Assembly: GCF_004664715.2 (NCBI RefSeq)
Contig: NC_051069.1
Coordinates: forward strand, 75,414,647 to 75,478,646
Direction: 5' to 3'
Source: Peromyscus leucopus
Lineage: Eukaryota; Chordata; Mammalia; Rodentia; Cricetidae
DNA: 64,000 nt
The position numbers and the translations under genes were made by a program. Each line of letters starts with the position of its first letter. Position 1 is the stretch's first letter. The notes under the pieces are model-generated. The model was not told the DNA's origin, did no database searches, and worked only from the letters and a program-made list of their open reading frames with translations. Shown here one piece after another: positions 44,912 to 56,469 of the stretch.

Positions 44912-45115
44912 GCTGGGGGCGAGACAGTTGGCTCATCAGTTAAGAGCACTTGCTGCTCTTCCAGAGGACTGAGAAGTTAGGTTCCAGCACTCTCATCCAT
45001 CTGCTCATCACTTCTGATAACTCCAGCTCCAGGGCATCCGACCCATTTTGGGCTCCAGATGTGCACATACATATCTGCAGGCATACTTACGCATAAAATA
45101 TAAGTAAATAATCTT
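44912..45115 (+). repeat. B2/B3-type SINE
   Basis: It starts 'gagctgggggcgagacagtt', contains 'agagcacttgctgctcttcc' and ends near 'aaaatataagtaaataat'. Confidence 0.85.
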
Positions 45116-45509
45116 CGGAAAAACAAAGGTACTAAAAAAGAAAAAAAACTACTATTCGGTGTGAGCACACTTATTTGAAGGACAATTGTCACCTTCCACG
45201 TTTCACACTAAGGAATGTACAATGCTTAAATATTGACACATAGCGAAATAACACAGCATTCTCAGAACGGTATGCTCATCATAAGTGGTTTAACACTTGT
45301 ACACGCGAAAAATATTTGTAAAGGCTTTCAATTTTCCTAATGCTACGGTCCAGACAAAAACTCTTTGGAGTAACTGTAAATTTGAAGTCTAGACACCAAA
45401 CAGTGCTAAACTGTCTCCCAATTCCACACAGACTCTGAGCCTGAAATTAACGCGTAGAAAGTATCTTGATGGATCCTCTGGATCGTACTTAAAATGAGAC
45501 TTCGAAGCT

Positions 45510-46270
45510 GTCTTCAATCCCCCCGCCCCCGGCCCCCTTCTCCACCCGCCCCAGGTTCTCTTGAAAAAACACCTGCTCCCGCCTTTCTCGCCGCCGCCTC
45601 CCACGATCGGCCGCCTGAGGGCGCTGTGGCGCCAGCTAGCGCGGGCCGGCGGGCAGCGGCCGGCGGCGGGAGGGGCGGGGGGCGGGCTCGAGGCCGCCGA
45701 CGTCGACGCCGGCGTGGGCGCGCGCGGTGCACGCTGGTAGCTGTCACCAGGCCCTGGGCTGGCGGCCTTCGTGCGGCTGCCGCGGTTGCCAGGAGAGCGG
45801 CGCCGGCGGGGAGCGGCAGAGCCCGCGGCAGGTAACAGCGTCCCCGCCCCCCCGGGCGCGGTCGCGCGGCGAGATGCGGGGCGGCGTGGTTCGGGAGGGC
45901 GTCCCCGGGGCCGGCCTGCGCTGGGGGCGGCGTCGGGGTGTCGCCACCCGGGCGGCCCCCACCTGTGCCCGCCGCCGGAGGGGAAGCGGGGCCCGGACCG
46001 GCCCGGGGAAGGGCGGTGGGGGACCCCGAGAGCCGTCCGCGGCCTCGGCGGGCAGAACCGGTGCGGGGCTAAGAGGAGGTGTCACCGGGGCGCGGGCGCC
46101 CGGGCGCCTTTTGTTGGAGGCTCCCAGCCACGGCGTGGCCTCGCCAGTCCGGTGGGTCCCTTTCTGATGGGGGCGACGCCGAGGCCCGCCGGGGTGCCCC
46201 GGCAGAGGGTGAGGGAGCACGGCCAAGTTCACCAAGAGGAAGTCGGGCTCGCACACGGAAGTTGTTAACA
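45510..46270 (+). promoter_or_regulatory. DOP1A: CpG island promoter assigned to DOP1A
   Basis: About 750 bases of very GC-rich, CpG-dense sequence, with GGGGCGGGG Sp1-type sites near 45671-45685 and an NRF-1-like GCGCGCGCG/GCGCATGC-type stretch near 45716-45725. A donor at 45831/45832 gives the direction. Identification as DOP1A rests on the head-to-head UBE3D-DOP1A order conserved in human and mouse. Long ORFs on both strands here are compositional. Confidence 0.75.
45700..45831 (+). other. DOP1A: Probable DOP1A exon 1 (5' UTR); start approximate
   Basis: A good splice donor, GGCAG|GTAACA, ends the exon at 45831. The start lies somewhere between about 45.55 and 45.78 kb. No coding sequence matching the DOP1A N-terminus follows within the exon. 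DOP1A is a large Dopey-family protein that works with MON2 in trafficking at the trans-Golgi/endosome; none of its coding region is visible in this window. Confidence 0.55.
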
Positions 46271-47084
46271 GCCCTCACCTTTGATTCCCGAGGCTTGGAA
46301 AGTTGCACTGTGACCAGACTTACCTGGTGCTCTCCTCCTTCCCCTGAGGGGGCGGGAGTGGCACGCTACTGTACTTTCTCCTGGCCACGGAAATGATGTG
46401 TGTGTGTTCCTACGTTAGCTCGGGAGTCCTGTGGAGTTGAGGTTTAGAGGTTGGAGTCAAAGCACACATTCTTTGGGTTTTTTTTTTTTTAGAAAAATAC
46501 AGGGATCTCCCTCATTTAATGGCTCTGAACTATGGAGACAAAACTCATTTTGGTGGTACAGGCCCTTTATGTAGGTGTGAAGTTCTTGCCGTTTTAAGGT
46601 TAGTTGTATTTGTTCATGGTAATATGACCTTTAATGAATAACATAGGCTGGCATTGTGTGCTGTGTGACTCACCTGATTGTCAACCTCTTGATTTCATTG
46701 AGCTGACGGAAGTTATAGGTAAATTATAGCCCAGGTAGTCTGAATGCCTTTTTCCTAATAGTTGCTTTTGGTTAAACCTGGTCATTCCTCAGAATTACTA
46801 AAGGAAGAGCAAATCTCCAGGTGTACCTCCTTTGGGGGCCCCAATTTTTAAGAAAGTGTTAAAAACAGTGAAATAAACACAAATCAGAAAATGTGACACT
46901 GTGACCCAAATGTTAAAGGTAAATTAATCTGTTTGAGTTCTCTTTTATAATTTATAGTAGAAACAACTGTGGCCTGAGGATAGGGAGCTAAAGTTCAAGG
47001 TTCTGCCTTTTGCTGCCAACAGGTGTGATCTCTAGTCCTCAGTTACTGTGTGTGTTCTGGTGTCAGTTTTTGTTAACGTTTTGT

Positions 47085-47240
47085 TTTAGTGGCACTGGGG
47101 TTGGAAGCCAGGGCCTCATGCATGCTTTGTAAGACACTACCACAAGCCTGCACTCCCAGCCCGTTGTAAAGTTTTTTTCTTGGGGTGCTGGGAAGGAATC
47201 AGACCTAGGGCCCTGCATATGCTCAGCCTCAGTTAAAGGG
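47085..47240 (-). repeat. Two ID-like SINE pieces, antisense
   Basis: 47085-47160 ('ggggttggaagccagggcct', 'aagacactaccacaagcctg') and 47170-47240 ('gaatcagacctagggccctg') both match the reverse of the ID/tRNA-Ala-type core. Confidence 0.6.
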
Positions 47241-47374
47241 AATTTGAAAAGACTATGGTTTTCCAAATTGATATTTCCCTTCAGCGCTGTACTAAAGCAA
47301 TGGCTTACTTCCCCTAAACAGTGTTCTCACACGATGTGGGAACACACTAGACTCAGTCAAGCTTAACTTTTGTT

Positions 47375-47450
47375 TTCGGTGTTGGAGATCAAACTCAGGG
47401 TATTTCCAAAACAGGGCCAACACTACTGCTGAGCCGCACCCCCAGCCCCA
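47375..47450 (-). repeat. ID-like SINE piece, antisense
   Basis: It carries 'gttggagatcaaactcaggg' and 'tactgctgagccgcaccccc'; the middle is partly replaced. Confidence 0.55.
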
Positions 47451-47499
47451 AATTTGACTTTGATCTGCTTATTAAAGCAGCTCAAGAATGTTACTGTGC

Positions 47500-47667
47500 T
47501 GGGCGGTGGTAGCCCACGCCTTTAATCCCAACACTCAGGAGGCAGAGGCAGGCGGATCTCTGTGAGTTCAAGGCCAGCCTGGTCTCCAAAGCAAGTTCCA
47601 GGAAAGGCACAAAGCTACACAAAGAAACCCTGTCTCAAAAACCAAAAAAAAAAAAAAAAAAAAAAAA
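47500..47667 (+). repeat. B1 SINE with long poly(A) tail
   Basis: It starts 'ctgggcggtggtagcccacg', has 'ggaaaggcacaaagctacac' (the cricetid-type interior in sense orientation) and ends in about 24 A residues. Confidence 0.97.
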
Positions 47668-47754
47668 GTTAGTGCTATGCTTGCATGCATATGATTTTCA
47701 AAGGAAGATGTAAATAGCATTCCCAGATTTAGCTAACCAAAGAGCCCATTTTCT

Positions 47755-47825
47755 AATGCAGGCTTGTGGTAGAATGCTTACCAAGCATGCATGAGGCCCT
47801 GGGTTCCATTCCAGGCAGTGTTAAA
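47755..47825 (+). repeat. ID-like SINE
   Basis: It contains 'tgtggtagaatgcttaccaa' and 'catgaggccctgggttccat', the two tRNA-like boxes of an ID element. Confidence 0.65.
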
Positions 47826-48814
47826 ATCTTCTAGAATAAAGTAGCACACACTACTAATTTCAGAATTGCTGTCCTTGAGGTATGTCTGCTTGCTTCCAAG
47901 CTTACCACATGCAGTGGGCCATTGTTGCGATCTGAGGTATCTGGAGCATGAAGATCTACACTTCACTTGCATAACAAAAGAAACTGTAATTTCCTTAGTA
48001 AAAAATCAATATTACAGATACATACATCCTCTATGTTCCTAATACTTTCATTTTATAACAGAGGAATATCTTTTTCCCAGTCTCTTGATGCTTCTTTTTT
48101 CAACCACAATTCATGTTTTGGTTTGATTTTTGTGGTTATTATTGAATGTATGTACAATGGCTCTTTAAAGTTCCAAGTGAAGACTTGTTTATAATGGTTT
48201 TATTTTCGCTATGATTTCCCCTTCTAGTTAGGCTTTCTCGAAACAATGAAATAGGAAATACACTAAAATGTATTCAGTGCTTAATAACTACATGATTTTA
48301 AAATCTCAGGTAATCAAAAAGAGCTAAAAGCAAACAAAAAATTCTGAGACTATTATTTCTGAGCTGTTGGAAAACAGCATCTAAATGTTGAAAATTACAT
48401 CCTTTTCCTAAGTTCTGTGAAGTATTATGTTGAACATTTTGTCACTGTTAGAAAACACGTGACAATCCAAGAGAAAAGACTTTTAGATTGAAGTTGCTCT
48501 CCCTGTCCTTAACTCTGTTGCTTCTGGGCCTCTGGTCAGGTAGAATAGCCTGGCAGAGGCTATTTACCTCATGGTGGACAAGAAAGAGGGGGCTTGGCAA
48601 GATTCAACCCATCTCTGCCATACCCCACCCCACCACCAACCTACTTCCTGACTTCACCTCTCCTCACCCCCTGCAAATAGCAACAATAGCTTGGGACCCG
48701 GCCTTTTGGGAGATGTCACTAATAGTCAACCATGCCGATATTCTGTCTTCTTTATTACTTGGGGCAAATGCTATTAATACACACTTTAGTTTGGGGGGGT
48801 ATAGAATATTTAAC

Positions 48815-48922
48815 TTTGTTTGTTTTTTGAGACAGGGTTTCTCTGTGTAGTCCTGGCTGTCCTGGGATTTCCTCTGTAGTCCAAGGTGGACTTGAACTCA
48901 GATCCACCTGCCTCTGCCTCCA
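48815..48922 (-). repeat. B1 SINE, antisense, truncated
   Basis: It contains 'ttgagacagggtttctctgt', 'ggctgtcctgggatttcctc' and ends at 'cacctgcctctgcctcc', lacking the 5' end of B1. Confidence 0.9.
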
Positions 48923-50911
48923 GAATATTTAATTTTAATAGGTAAACTTTAAATAAGGTACGTTTGGCCTCTGAAATAAAACTAGTAGATGAGTAAAGCT
49001 AATGTTTTTGTTTAGTAGCTCACAGTTTTTATTGATGGTTTATTGTAGGAAAAAACTTTTGATCCCCATGTTTCTAAACTGTGATTTCTCTTTTCTATTG
49101 ATATTATTTACCTCTTTTTAAAGCCAACTAAACCTTAAACCTCAGTGACTTTAAAGATAGAATCAAATTTCTTGAGGAAAAAATTTTATATGGTAATATA
49201 CATCTATTTAATGGTACGTTTTACTGTGTTTTAACCCATGTATCCGACATCAAAATCAAGATTTGGAATTGCTACCAATCAGACATGTATTATTCATCAT
49301 TTCCCTTGTTTAGAGTTCTCTCCCATTATGCTTCTCTGAATTATATCCTTCAAGTCCTCAAATACCACTTTGTCTGTGAATCTTCTTTTGGTGATCTCAT
49401 TTTCAATTATTTCCTCCTCTGACTTGCCTGGACTTAAAAAAAAAAAAAATTCTCCATCCTTCATGATGGCTAAATAGAGGATGACGTGCACATCACAAAT
49501 AACCGTGTCTTGATCAAAGAGATAATATAGTATTTATTAAATGTCTTCCTTATCAAAAGTTTGACCATATATACGTTTCCTATATAATACTTCTGTGCAT
49601 CGATGTGATTATTTTTTTAAAAGGCACTTGAAATACCCTTTAGTTAACAGTAGGTAGCACTTGCTATAAACAGAAGGCAGACATGGGTAAAAATAAAGAA
49701 AACAGTGTAGTTGGAAGCTTCTAGCTAGAAACACACGCTTCCGACTACTCTAAGCCTTGAGAGTGAATGTTCTTTGTTTAGAGGGGAGAGTAGCCAGAAT
49801 TGAGTGCTGTTCTTGATACCATCCTGGCACCAAACTAAGACTTAGTGTAGTCAGAGGAATTGGAAGAGAATGAACAGGGACTACCTTCCTCACCTTAATT
49901 CACTGTTATTCTCCCCAGTCTGAAAAGTTCATGAAGTCATCTATTTGGTGGTTGGTGGCTCAAAGTTCCATAAATATTTACTTAAGCAGAATTTTGACTT
50001 TCTTTTGCAGTCTTATCTGTTCAAAACTTGGGGAATAGCTTCATTGAAAATTCAAAATGTGTGAACATATGTTTAAAATACAGTTCAAAGATGAAAACTT
50101 AATATGATCATTACTGAACCAGATAAGTGCCTGTATTTTCAAAATAGTCTTAATGGTACTGTATCACATTTGTAATAAAAAGCTAGAACTGCAATTTTAG
50201 TAGGATAAGTTATCTTTAAGGTAAACCTTTTATTCTAAAGGGAAAAAAAATCTAAATCCTAGAAGCAGGGCCCTTCTGTTAACCAAGTGATATAGAAGGA
50301 TAAAATATGCACCTTTTTAAAATCACTTTTTATGTGCACTTTCAGAGGGAACTTCCTAGGGAAGGAGCCTGCCAGAGTAAAGTAATGCACCTAAAGTGCA
50401 GCTCATTCCTGCTCCACCCCATCTTGTCACTTCACGTTTTTATAGCCAGTTTTTTTTTCCTATTTCCATGCTACTAAAAGCTCCTTCCTCTGGTGTAATG
50501 AGAAATACTCCAGTCTTTTGGAAGGATATTCATAGAAACTGGCATGAAAATAGATTATCTGTTCTTTTGTGTGGACATTTTTGTGTTTCAGGTGGCTGTG
50601 AGAATTTATAGGCATGTATCTAGATTTTCAGCCTGAAGTTTTCTTTTATTTTGTGTTCAGGGGCAAAGAGCTTGGGTAAATAGACCAGTTAGTTAGATTG
50701 GGTTTCCTATTTTTTAAAACAAACAAAAGTCCTTGTGGCGATGCAGCTCTCGGTGTACACAGTGATTTGTTACTCAGCTAGTGGTTAGACTGCTGTTAGG
50801 CTGGGGTTTGGGGATGCAGCCTTAGACTGGAATTTAGAAAAAGCTGTTTAATCTGTGTCATGAGAAAGATTGGACCCCTGAAAAGTTGTCTCTACATTGT
50901 TTGTCTACTAG

Positions 50912-51007
50912 AACACAAAACAGCAGTATAGGTGCCACAGATGAACTGTCATTGAGTGACAGCTGACAATCAAGTACACAGCAATCTTAGTTCTTTGAAT
51001 TGAGCAG
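50912..51007 (+). other. DOP1A: Candidate non-coding exon 2 of DOP1A
   Basis: A 96-base segment lies between a good acceptor (TTTGTCTACTAG) and a strong donor (GCAG|GTGAGTAG). It has no long ORF. It contains ATGAACTGTCATTGA, a five-codon upstream ORF if transcribed. It is not repeat-like. The call rests only on splice-site quality and position, so it needs transcript support. Confidence 0.35.
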
Positions 51008-51969
51008 GTGAGTAGCCTACATTTTTGGTTGCTTTTGGCTGTGCTCTGTAATATTAGGATAAGGGACCATAAGATATCAGTGGTCTAAAACTTTTTCAAT
51101 ATGCTTCTTTCATTAGATTTCTAGACAAATTTTCTAGAATATTTGTATGCCACAAATACCATCCCAGACAACTAATTGTGCTTTTTTCAAAAGACAGAAC
51201 CAGCACAGTGGCTTTTCCAAACACTTTTACACATATCTTACCATATGGAACTTCTTATATTTTTCCTGAAGAGTATCTTCCTCCTAAGAAAATATCAAAA
51301 TATAGTATGTTATAGTATGTGCTTTAAAGCTACTCTTTGTCATTTGGGCATTCATATTTCAGTGACTTCCTTATTGTGTACAATGGCATCATTGATTGGA
51401 AACTCAACTTCGAGTCTGAATGTGGACTCCAGCATCATAATTACTTTAGTGTATCAGAGTCCTCCACATGCCTTCTCCAGGCCTACCTGATTCTGTAACT
51501 TGCTGCAGTTAGTTTAATGTGATCTGATAACTACTATTTATACTATGTCTTTCAAAGTAGAGAATTTGTACCCCTTTTTTTCATTTCATTGATCATGCAT
51601 TTGTTTTATGTATTACAGAATACTGAAGCTTAGAAGTCACTGAATTTCTGGGGATTCATATTAGATTTGTCAATCTCTGTTTCATGGAACTTACTAGGAA
51701 ACAAAACATCTTACCATCATTTGCTTTCATCATACTGTTTTATCATGCATACAGGGTGCAGCAAAGCCAGGAACATGTATCTTTTCTGAAAAACAATGTG
51801 TGTTAAAGTAAGAACTTACCCAGTGAGGACTCTTGGTAATTGAGGATACTGAGTCTAAACTGATTATCTTTTGTAGCTAGGCAAGGCTCCCAGTGGTGGG
51901 ACTGGGTTACATTCGGTAGAATTTATACCTTTACAAAAGAAGAAAACTATTGTGAATAAACTCACCCAG

Positions 51970-52320
51970 TTAGGTATTGCTGCATGAAAAATGTATTGGT
52001 TCCTTTTTTCTCGCTGCTGCGACCAATGCCTGACCAGAGGCAAGTTAAAGGAGGAAAGGTCCGAGTTGGCTTAGGGCTTAAGGGTGCAGCCCATCGTGGG
52101 GAAGGAAGACACAGGAGAGTGAGGCGGCTGCTCCCATTGTGTCCACAGTTGGGACACACAGATGACTAGCATGCTCACCTGCTTTCCTCCACTTTTCCTT
52201 TTTTCAGTCGAGGGCCTCACTCCATGAGATGATGTCACTGCCATAGTGGTTCTTTCCCTCCCTTCAGTGGACCCTTTTTGTAAATTCCCACACAGACAAG
52301 GCTTGAAGTGTATTTTATAG
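51970..52320. repeat. Rodent interspersed repeat, class not assigned
   Basis: It contains 'gcgaccaatgcctgaccaga', 'taaaggaggaaaggtccgag' and 'cagtcgagggcctcactcca'. The order resembles antisense-type copies of a dispersed rodent repeat, strongly diverged. Confidence 0.35.
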
Positions 52321-52649
52321 TTGATTCCAAATCCAGCAAGCTGCTAGTGAAGTTTAACCGTTATCTAAATCATCTCGCGCTGTACTGACTTCAAACACTA
52401 TCTGTCACAATTCAGTGTTTTGGTTTTGCTTTTTTGTTTTTGTTTTTCAAAAAGGATAGAGGAGCTTGGCTATGAAATACTACCCTCACCTCCACCCCTT
52501 GTGATATTACAGTTGCTTGTTGGCCACAGCTGCAAACATCTGAAGGTTTAATTTAGGTGGTGGATTCACTTTTAATGTGGCTTGCTTACTCATATGACTA
52601 GCATTTTTTTTTTCCCTGCCTGTTGGGGAAAGTACCTCTCTAAGTGAGT

Positions 52650-52847
52650 CTCTACAGCACTGGTTCTCAACCTTCCTAATGCTTCAGCCCTTTAATACAC
52701 TCTCATGCTGTGCTGACCCCCAGCCATAAAATTATTTTCATTGCTACTTCTAACTGTAACTTTGCTACTGTTATGAATTGTAATGTAAACATCAATGTTT
52801 TCTTATGGTCTTGGGCGACCCACAGGTTGAGAACCACTGCTCTACAG
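52650..52847 (+). mobile_element. URR1-type non-autonomous hAT element with perfect 8-base target duplication
   Basis: The body 52658-52839 starts CACTGGTTCTCAACCT and ends AGGTTGAGAACCACTG, which are inverted copies except for one base. CTCTACAG flanks it at 52650-52657 and 52840-52847, the 8-base duplication expected of hAT transposition. The interior ('ctgttatgaattgtaatgta') matches the rodent URR1 family. Confidence 0.93.
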
Positions 52848-53084
52848 GGTTGCCTGATTATCCTTATGACAAAGATAGTAGTTCCAGAATGAGTGATCCA
52901 AGAAAAACCAAGCTAGGAACTGCCATTTTCTAGCCCTGGCCAGGGGTGTAACTGAGTTCTCAAGAAGCATTTAAGATCTAGATCTTATTAGTTTTGATTT
53001 TTTTTTGTTATGAGATGAAAGAGGAAGGAAATCCCACATTGCTGTTACTTTGTTTATATTCACCTCCCCCATCTGTCTCTCTTA

Positions 53085-53155
53085 GGAACACAACACAGTG
53101 ATCAGACCCAGGGCCTTATATGTGCTAGGCCCTGCGCTATATCTTCGGCCTCTAT
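53085..53155 (-). repeat. ID-like SINE piece, antisense
   Basis: It carries 'gatcagacccagggccttat' and 'gtgctaggccctgcgctata'. Confidence 0.6.
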
Positions 53156-53500
53156 TCGATGTTCTTTAGGGACATTATTTAGTCATTCTGTTTTAAATTT
53201 TTTTAATCAATGTCATAATAAGGAAAGTTTCATATAATTTTCAAGTATATAATGAAAACTCTTTTTCCCATCCTTCATTTACCTGATTTCCATCTATCCC
53301 CAGAAGATAATCTACTTTATTTTTGAGAGGTATCATAGACACACAAATTGATATATTATATACCTTATGTAAGTAATAACTTTATAAGCACTTCTGCATC
53401 TTGATTTTTTTTAGTTTATGTATCTTGGAAGCATTTTCTAAATCAGTACATAGAGTTTATTTATTCTTTTTACCAGCTGAGCATGCTAAAAAAAAAAAAA

Positions 53501-53503
<3 letters not shown>

Positions 53504-53542
<39 letters not shown>
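53504..53542. repeat. (CA)n microsatellite after an A run
   Basis: About 19 CA units preceded by a run of A. Confidence 0.97.
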
Positions 53543-53544
<2 letters not shown>

Positions 53545-53959
53545 TGATCCAGTATTGATAATGTTTATTGATTATGCACTGTTGTAAAGCATTTGCTAGG
53601 AGCGGATGTGAAAGCTAAAATTACAGATGAGCCCCTTTTGTCATTGAGATTGTGACCCTGGGAGTCACAAGTCAATTACAGGAAAACAAGGTGAGCTCTA
53701 TGATAGAAGAATAATATATAACTGAATTTGAGGGTTGAGGAAATGAAATGAGAGAGGGTGGGATGGTCAGGACTTCTCAAACTACATAACATCTGAGACC
53801 TGAAGGCTGAGTTGGGATTTAGTATTTCAGACAGAAGAAATACAAAACTGGCCACAGTCATCAAAAGATCGTACATAGAGACCTTGGAATAAAGTGGAAA
53901 GGCATGATATAAATCTCAGTATATATAGTCAAATATTATTTCATGAAAGTGCCAGGATT

Positions 53960-54850
53960 GCCCAGCATGTAAAGGGTAATCTCTTCAAAAAATGGTGTTG
54001 GAAAAACTATGTCAACAACTAAAGACCTAAATGTAAAACATGAAACTATAAAGACTTGTCCTAGAAAAAAAGCATAGGAGAAAAGCTCCATTTTGTATGG
54101 CATTGAGTCTCAGGTAACACATTAAAAGCACAGGCAATCAAGAGTGAGAAAGCAGCCCATGGGGCAGGAGAAAATACGAATCCAGAGTACATAAAGAACT
54201 GAACTACACACATCCCAATTAAAAGATCTCAATGGCCAAAAAACATGAAAAGAAGCTCAATGTTTTAATGCAAATGAAAGCTGCAGTGAAATACTGCTCA
54301 CACCCCTTAGGGTGGCTAGTTCCAAAATAAAACACTACCCAGAAAGTAAGATTAGTGCATCTATAGAAAAAATGGAATCCTTGTGTGCAGTAGATGGCCA
54401 CACTGGAAAAAAATATGATAGTTCCTCAAAGCGTTAAAACACGGTGGGGAGATAAAGCACTTGCCACACAACACAAGCACTGCAGTTTGGTTCTCCAGCA
54501 TCCACTAAACGCTGGATGGGCCTGGCGGGCTGCCTGCGATTCTGCTTGGAAGGTAGAGAGGGGTTCCCACAGAACAGGCTGGCCAGCTAGACTAGCCCAC
54601 ATAGGTGGGTTCAGTTGAGAGACTCTGTTGAGGAAGCCTGTCAGCCTCTAACCTTCATATATACACATATGTATATGTGCACCTACACACACACACACAC
54701 ACACAGAAGCACACCACACACATGAAGATAAAATTAACTCTGTAGTCTAGGAATCCCACTTTTTGAATAAGTAGTAAATATAAATTGAAAGTAGAGTCTA
54801 AAAGAGATGCTTGCATGTTTATAGCAGATTGTTTAGTAGACAGAGGGAGG
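53960..54850 (+). mobile_element. Ancient L1 ORF2 remnant interrupted by a B4-like SINE
   Basis: 53960-54435 and 54745-54850 follow L1 ORF2 order ('ttcaaaaaatggtgttggaa', 'ggaaaaactatgtcaacaac', 'tcaatggccaaaaaacatg', then 'ggaatcccactttttgaat'). No frame is open. About 54440-54735 is inserted SINE sequence ('ggtggggagataaagcactt' to a CA-rich end). Confidence 0.65.
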
Positions 54851-56199
54851 TTTAGGCTTGCAAGATGAGAATCATAGAAGAGTCTACAATTGCATGTGCT
54901 TATTAATTACTACTGAAATACACACTCAGTTAATGAGATGGTAAATTTTAGGTTGCTTTACAATTTTAAAAGATGACAAGCCTTTAGAAAACAAAACATA
55001 TGTTCATCCAAAATACTATAGTATAATTTAAACCATGTTTCTAATATTGAAAAGGTAGTGATTAACAAATGAGCCAAGTCAGGAACTGACTCATAATGTA
55101 TCATTCAGAGGCTTGAAGTAATCCTGATAGTAAACCTTCAGGTGACAAAAAGAAAGAGGGGACATAGCCCAAAAAAGGAAACAAGGGAAAGGGAGGAAGT
55201 CTTAAACAGTGGACAGTAGCTGAGATCTTGCTTGCAGGGAGATAAGTACAAATGATAGGATTAAATATGTGTGTCTCATTACTAAAAAGAACTTGTAGTC
55301 AAGGCTGTGAACTTGTGTTTCATTTCCCAGGAATTAAATGTCACAGTTACATTTCTTACATGGTAAGAAAACTAATAATGCTTCAGGTGCTTTATCAGAC
55401 TTAACTTTCTGAACTTCCTGAGGGAGTAGTAATGTGCTCGGCTTTTTACTTGTAAAAATAATTGGCTCTTGGAGTACATAATGTAATGAAAACACAGGAA
55501 TCTGCTGTAATTTAAATGTAAAACATTCAGGATGATGGGTAGATATTCATTCTGAAAGAGAGGCACATTTGTGCACATTATTAAAACTTCCTAAAGTTGA
55601 TCTTTCTGATCACCAAAACACCTGCTTGTACAGCTGGGGAGGAGGCAGTGGTGCTCTTTATTAACAGTTCTGCTTGCTTCACAGAACTGGTGCAAGACAT
55701 TTCTCCACATATTCTCCATTCCTTTGAGTGGACTGATGTGTAGAGACATATGCTATGTGCAATGTGGATTTTATTTTACCTCTGTATGTGCAGTTACTCC
55801 ACTAATATGCCAGTGCATTCCTGTGTAATATTGTATCCAGTCATTTACATGCACAGTCATTGAATTTGGTCCATGTAGATAATTTGATTTTTATGAATGT
55901 ACTGTTCTAATATTCTCAGAGTATCTTTCCTTGTCATCTAAAAATCTTGTCATTTCTTCCTACGTACAAGGAAATAAGACATTTTAATACAAGCAAATGG
56001 TAACTGTAAGAAAAATGGGATTTTTTTCTTCTATTGAAAATATTTTCATACAATATATTTTGATCAGATTCTATCTCCTTCTCAACTCTACCAATTCTTA
56101 CCACCTCCTTATCCACCCAACTTCATGTTCAAATGTTCATCATGCACTTTTGTGCTTGCTAGCACTTTTTCACACTCAGGTGCTAGCTTGCTCTCCCTG

Positions 56200-56270
56200 T
56201 CTGTCTGTCTGTCTCAAAAACAAAACAAAACAAAACAAAAAAACAAAAAGCAACAACAAAAAAAGGAGGG
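56200..56270. repeat. (CTGT)n followed by an A/CAAAA-rich tract
   Basis: Five CTGT units at about 56199-56213, then CAAAACAAAA-type sequence to about 56264. Confidence 0.9.
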
Positions 56271-56469
56271 GGGTAATTCTTTTTGTGTTGGACAACTACT
56301 GGGCATGGGGCTGCCCCAGAGTATGGTTAACATAACCATTGACACTCCATTGGAGAAAACTGATTTTCCTTTTCTTATCAGGTACCAATTGCAAAAAGTT
56401 CTTAGGGATGGGATTTTGTGTCTACCTCCCCTTTGTCATGCTGGGATTTTTGCTTGTTTGAACTTGTGA

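Larger units (their letters stand above)
43511..45500. other. Spacer between the UBE3D and DOP1A promoters
   Basis: About 2 kb separates the two CpG islands. It contains a family A repeat (44125-44525), a B1 (44625-44760) and a B2 (44912-45115). 43511-44120 and 45120-45500 have no recognised element. Confidence 0.6.
45832..50911 (+). other. DOP1A intron 1
   Basis: Several ID-like SINEs lie at 47.1-47.8 kb, a B1 at 47500-47667 and a B1 at 48815-48922. 46400-47080, 47840-48810 and 48925-50911 show no element that I can name. The ORF at 48488-48850 runs into the B1 and has no protein similarity I know. Confidence 0.5.

Noticed and set aside
45494..46396. Overlapping ORFs of 77-170 codons on both strands across the CpG island (for example 45744-46256 minus and 45771-46268 plus)
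   Set aside because: The composition is Arg/Pro/Gly/Ala-rich on all frames, as expected for GC-rich DNA with few stop codons. A clear splice donor at 45832 cuts through the plus-strand frames, and no protein family is recognisable.
48488..48850. 120-codon ORF starting MKLLSLSLTLLLLGLWSG, resembling a signal peptide
   Set aside because: The start looks hydrophobic by chance, the frame ends inside an antisense B1, and there is no family similarity or promoter.
55332..55362. Mini-exon between TTTCCCAG and GTAAGAAAA
   Set aside because: Only about 30 bases, no recognisable product, and AG/GT pairs at this spacing occur often by chance.
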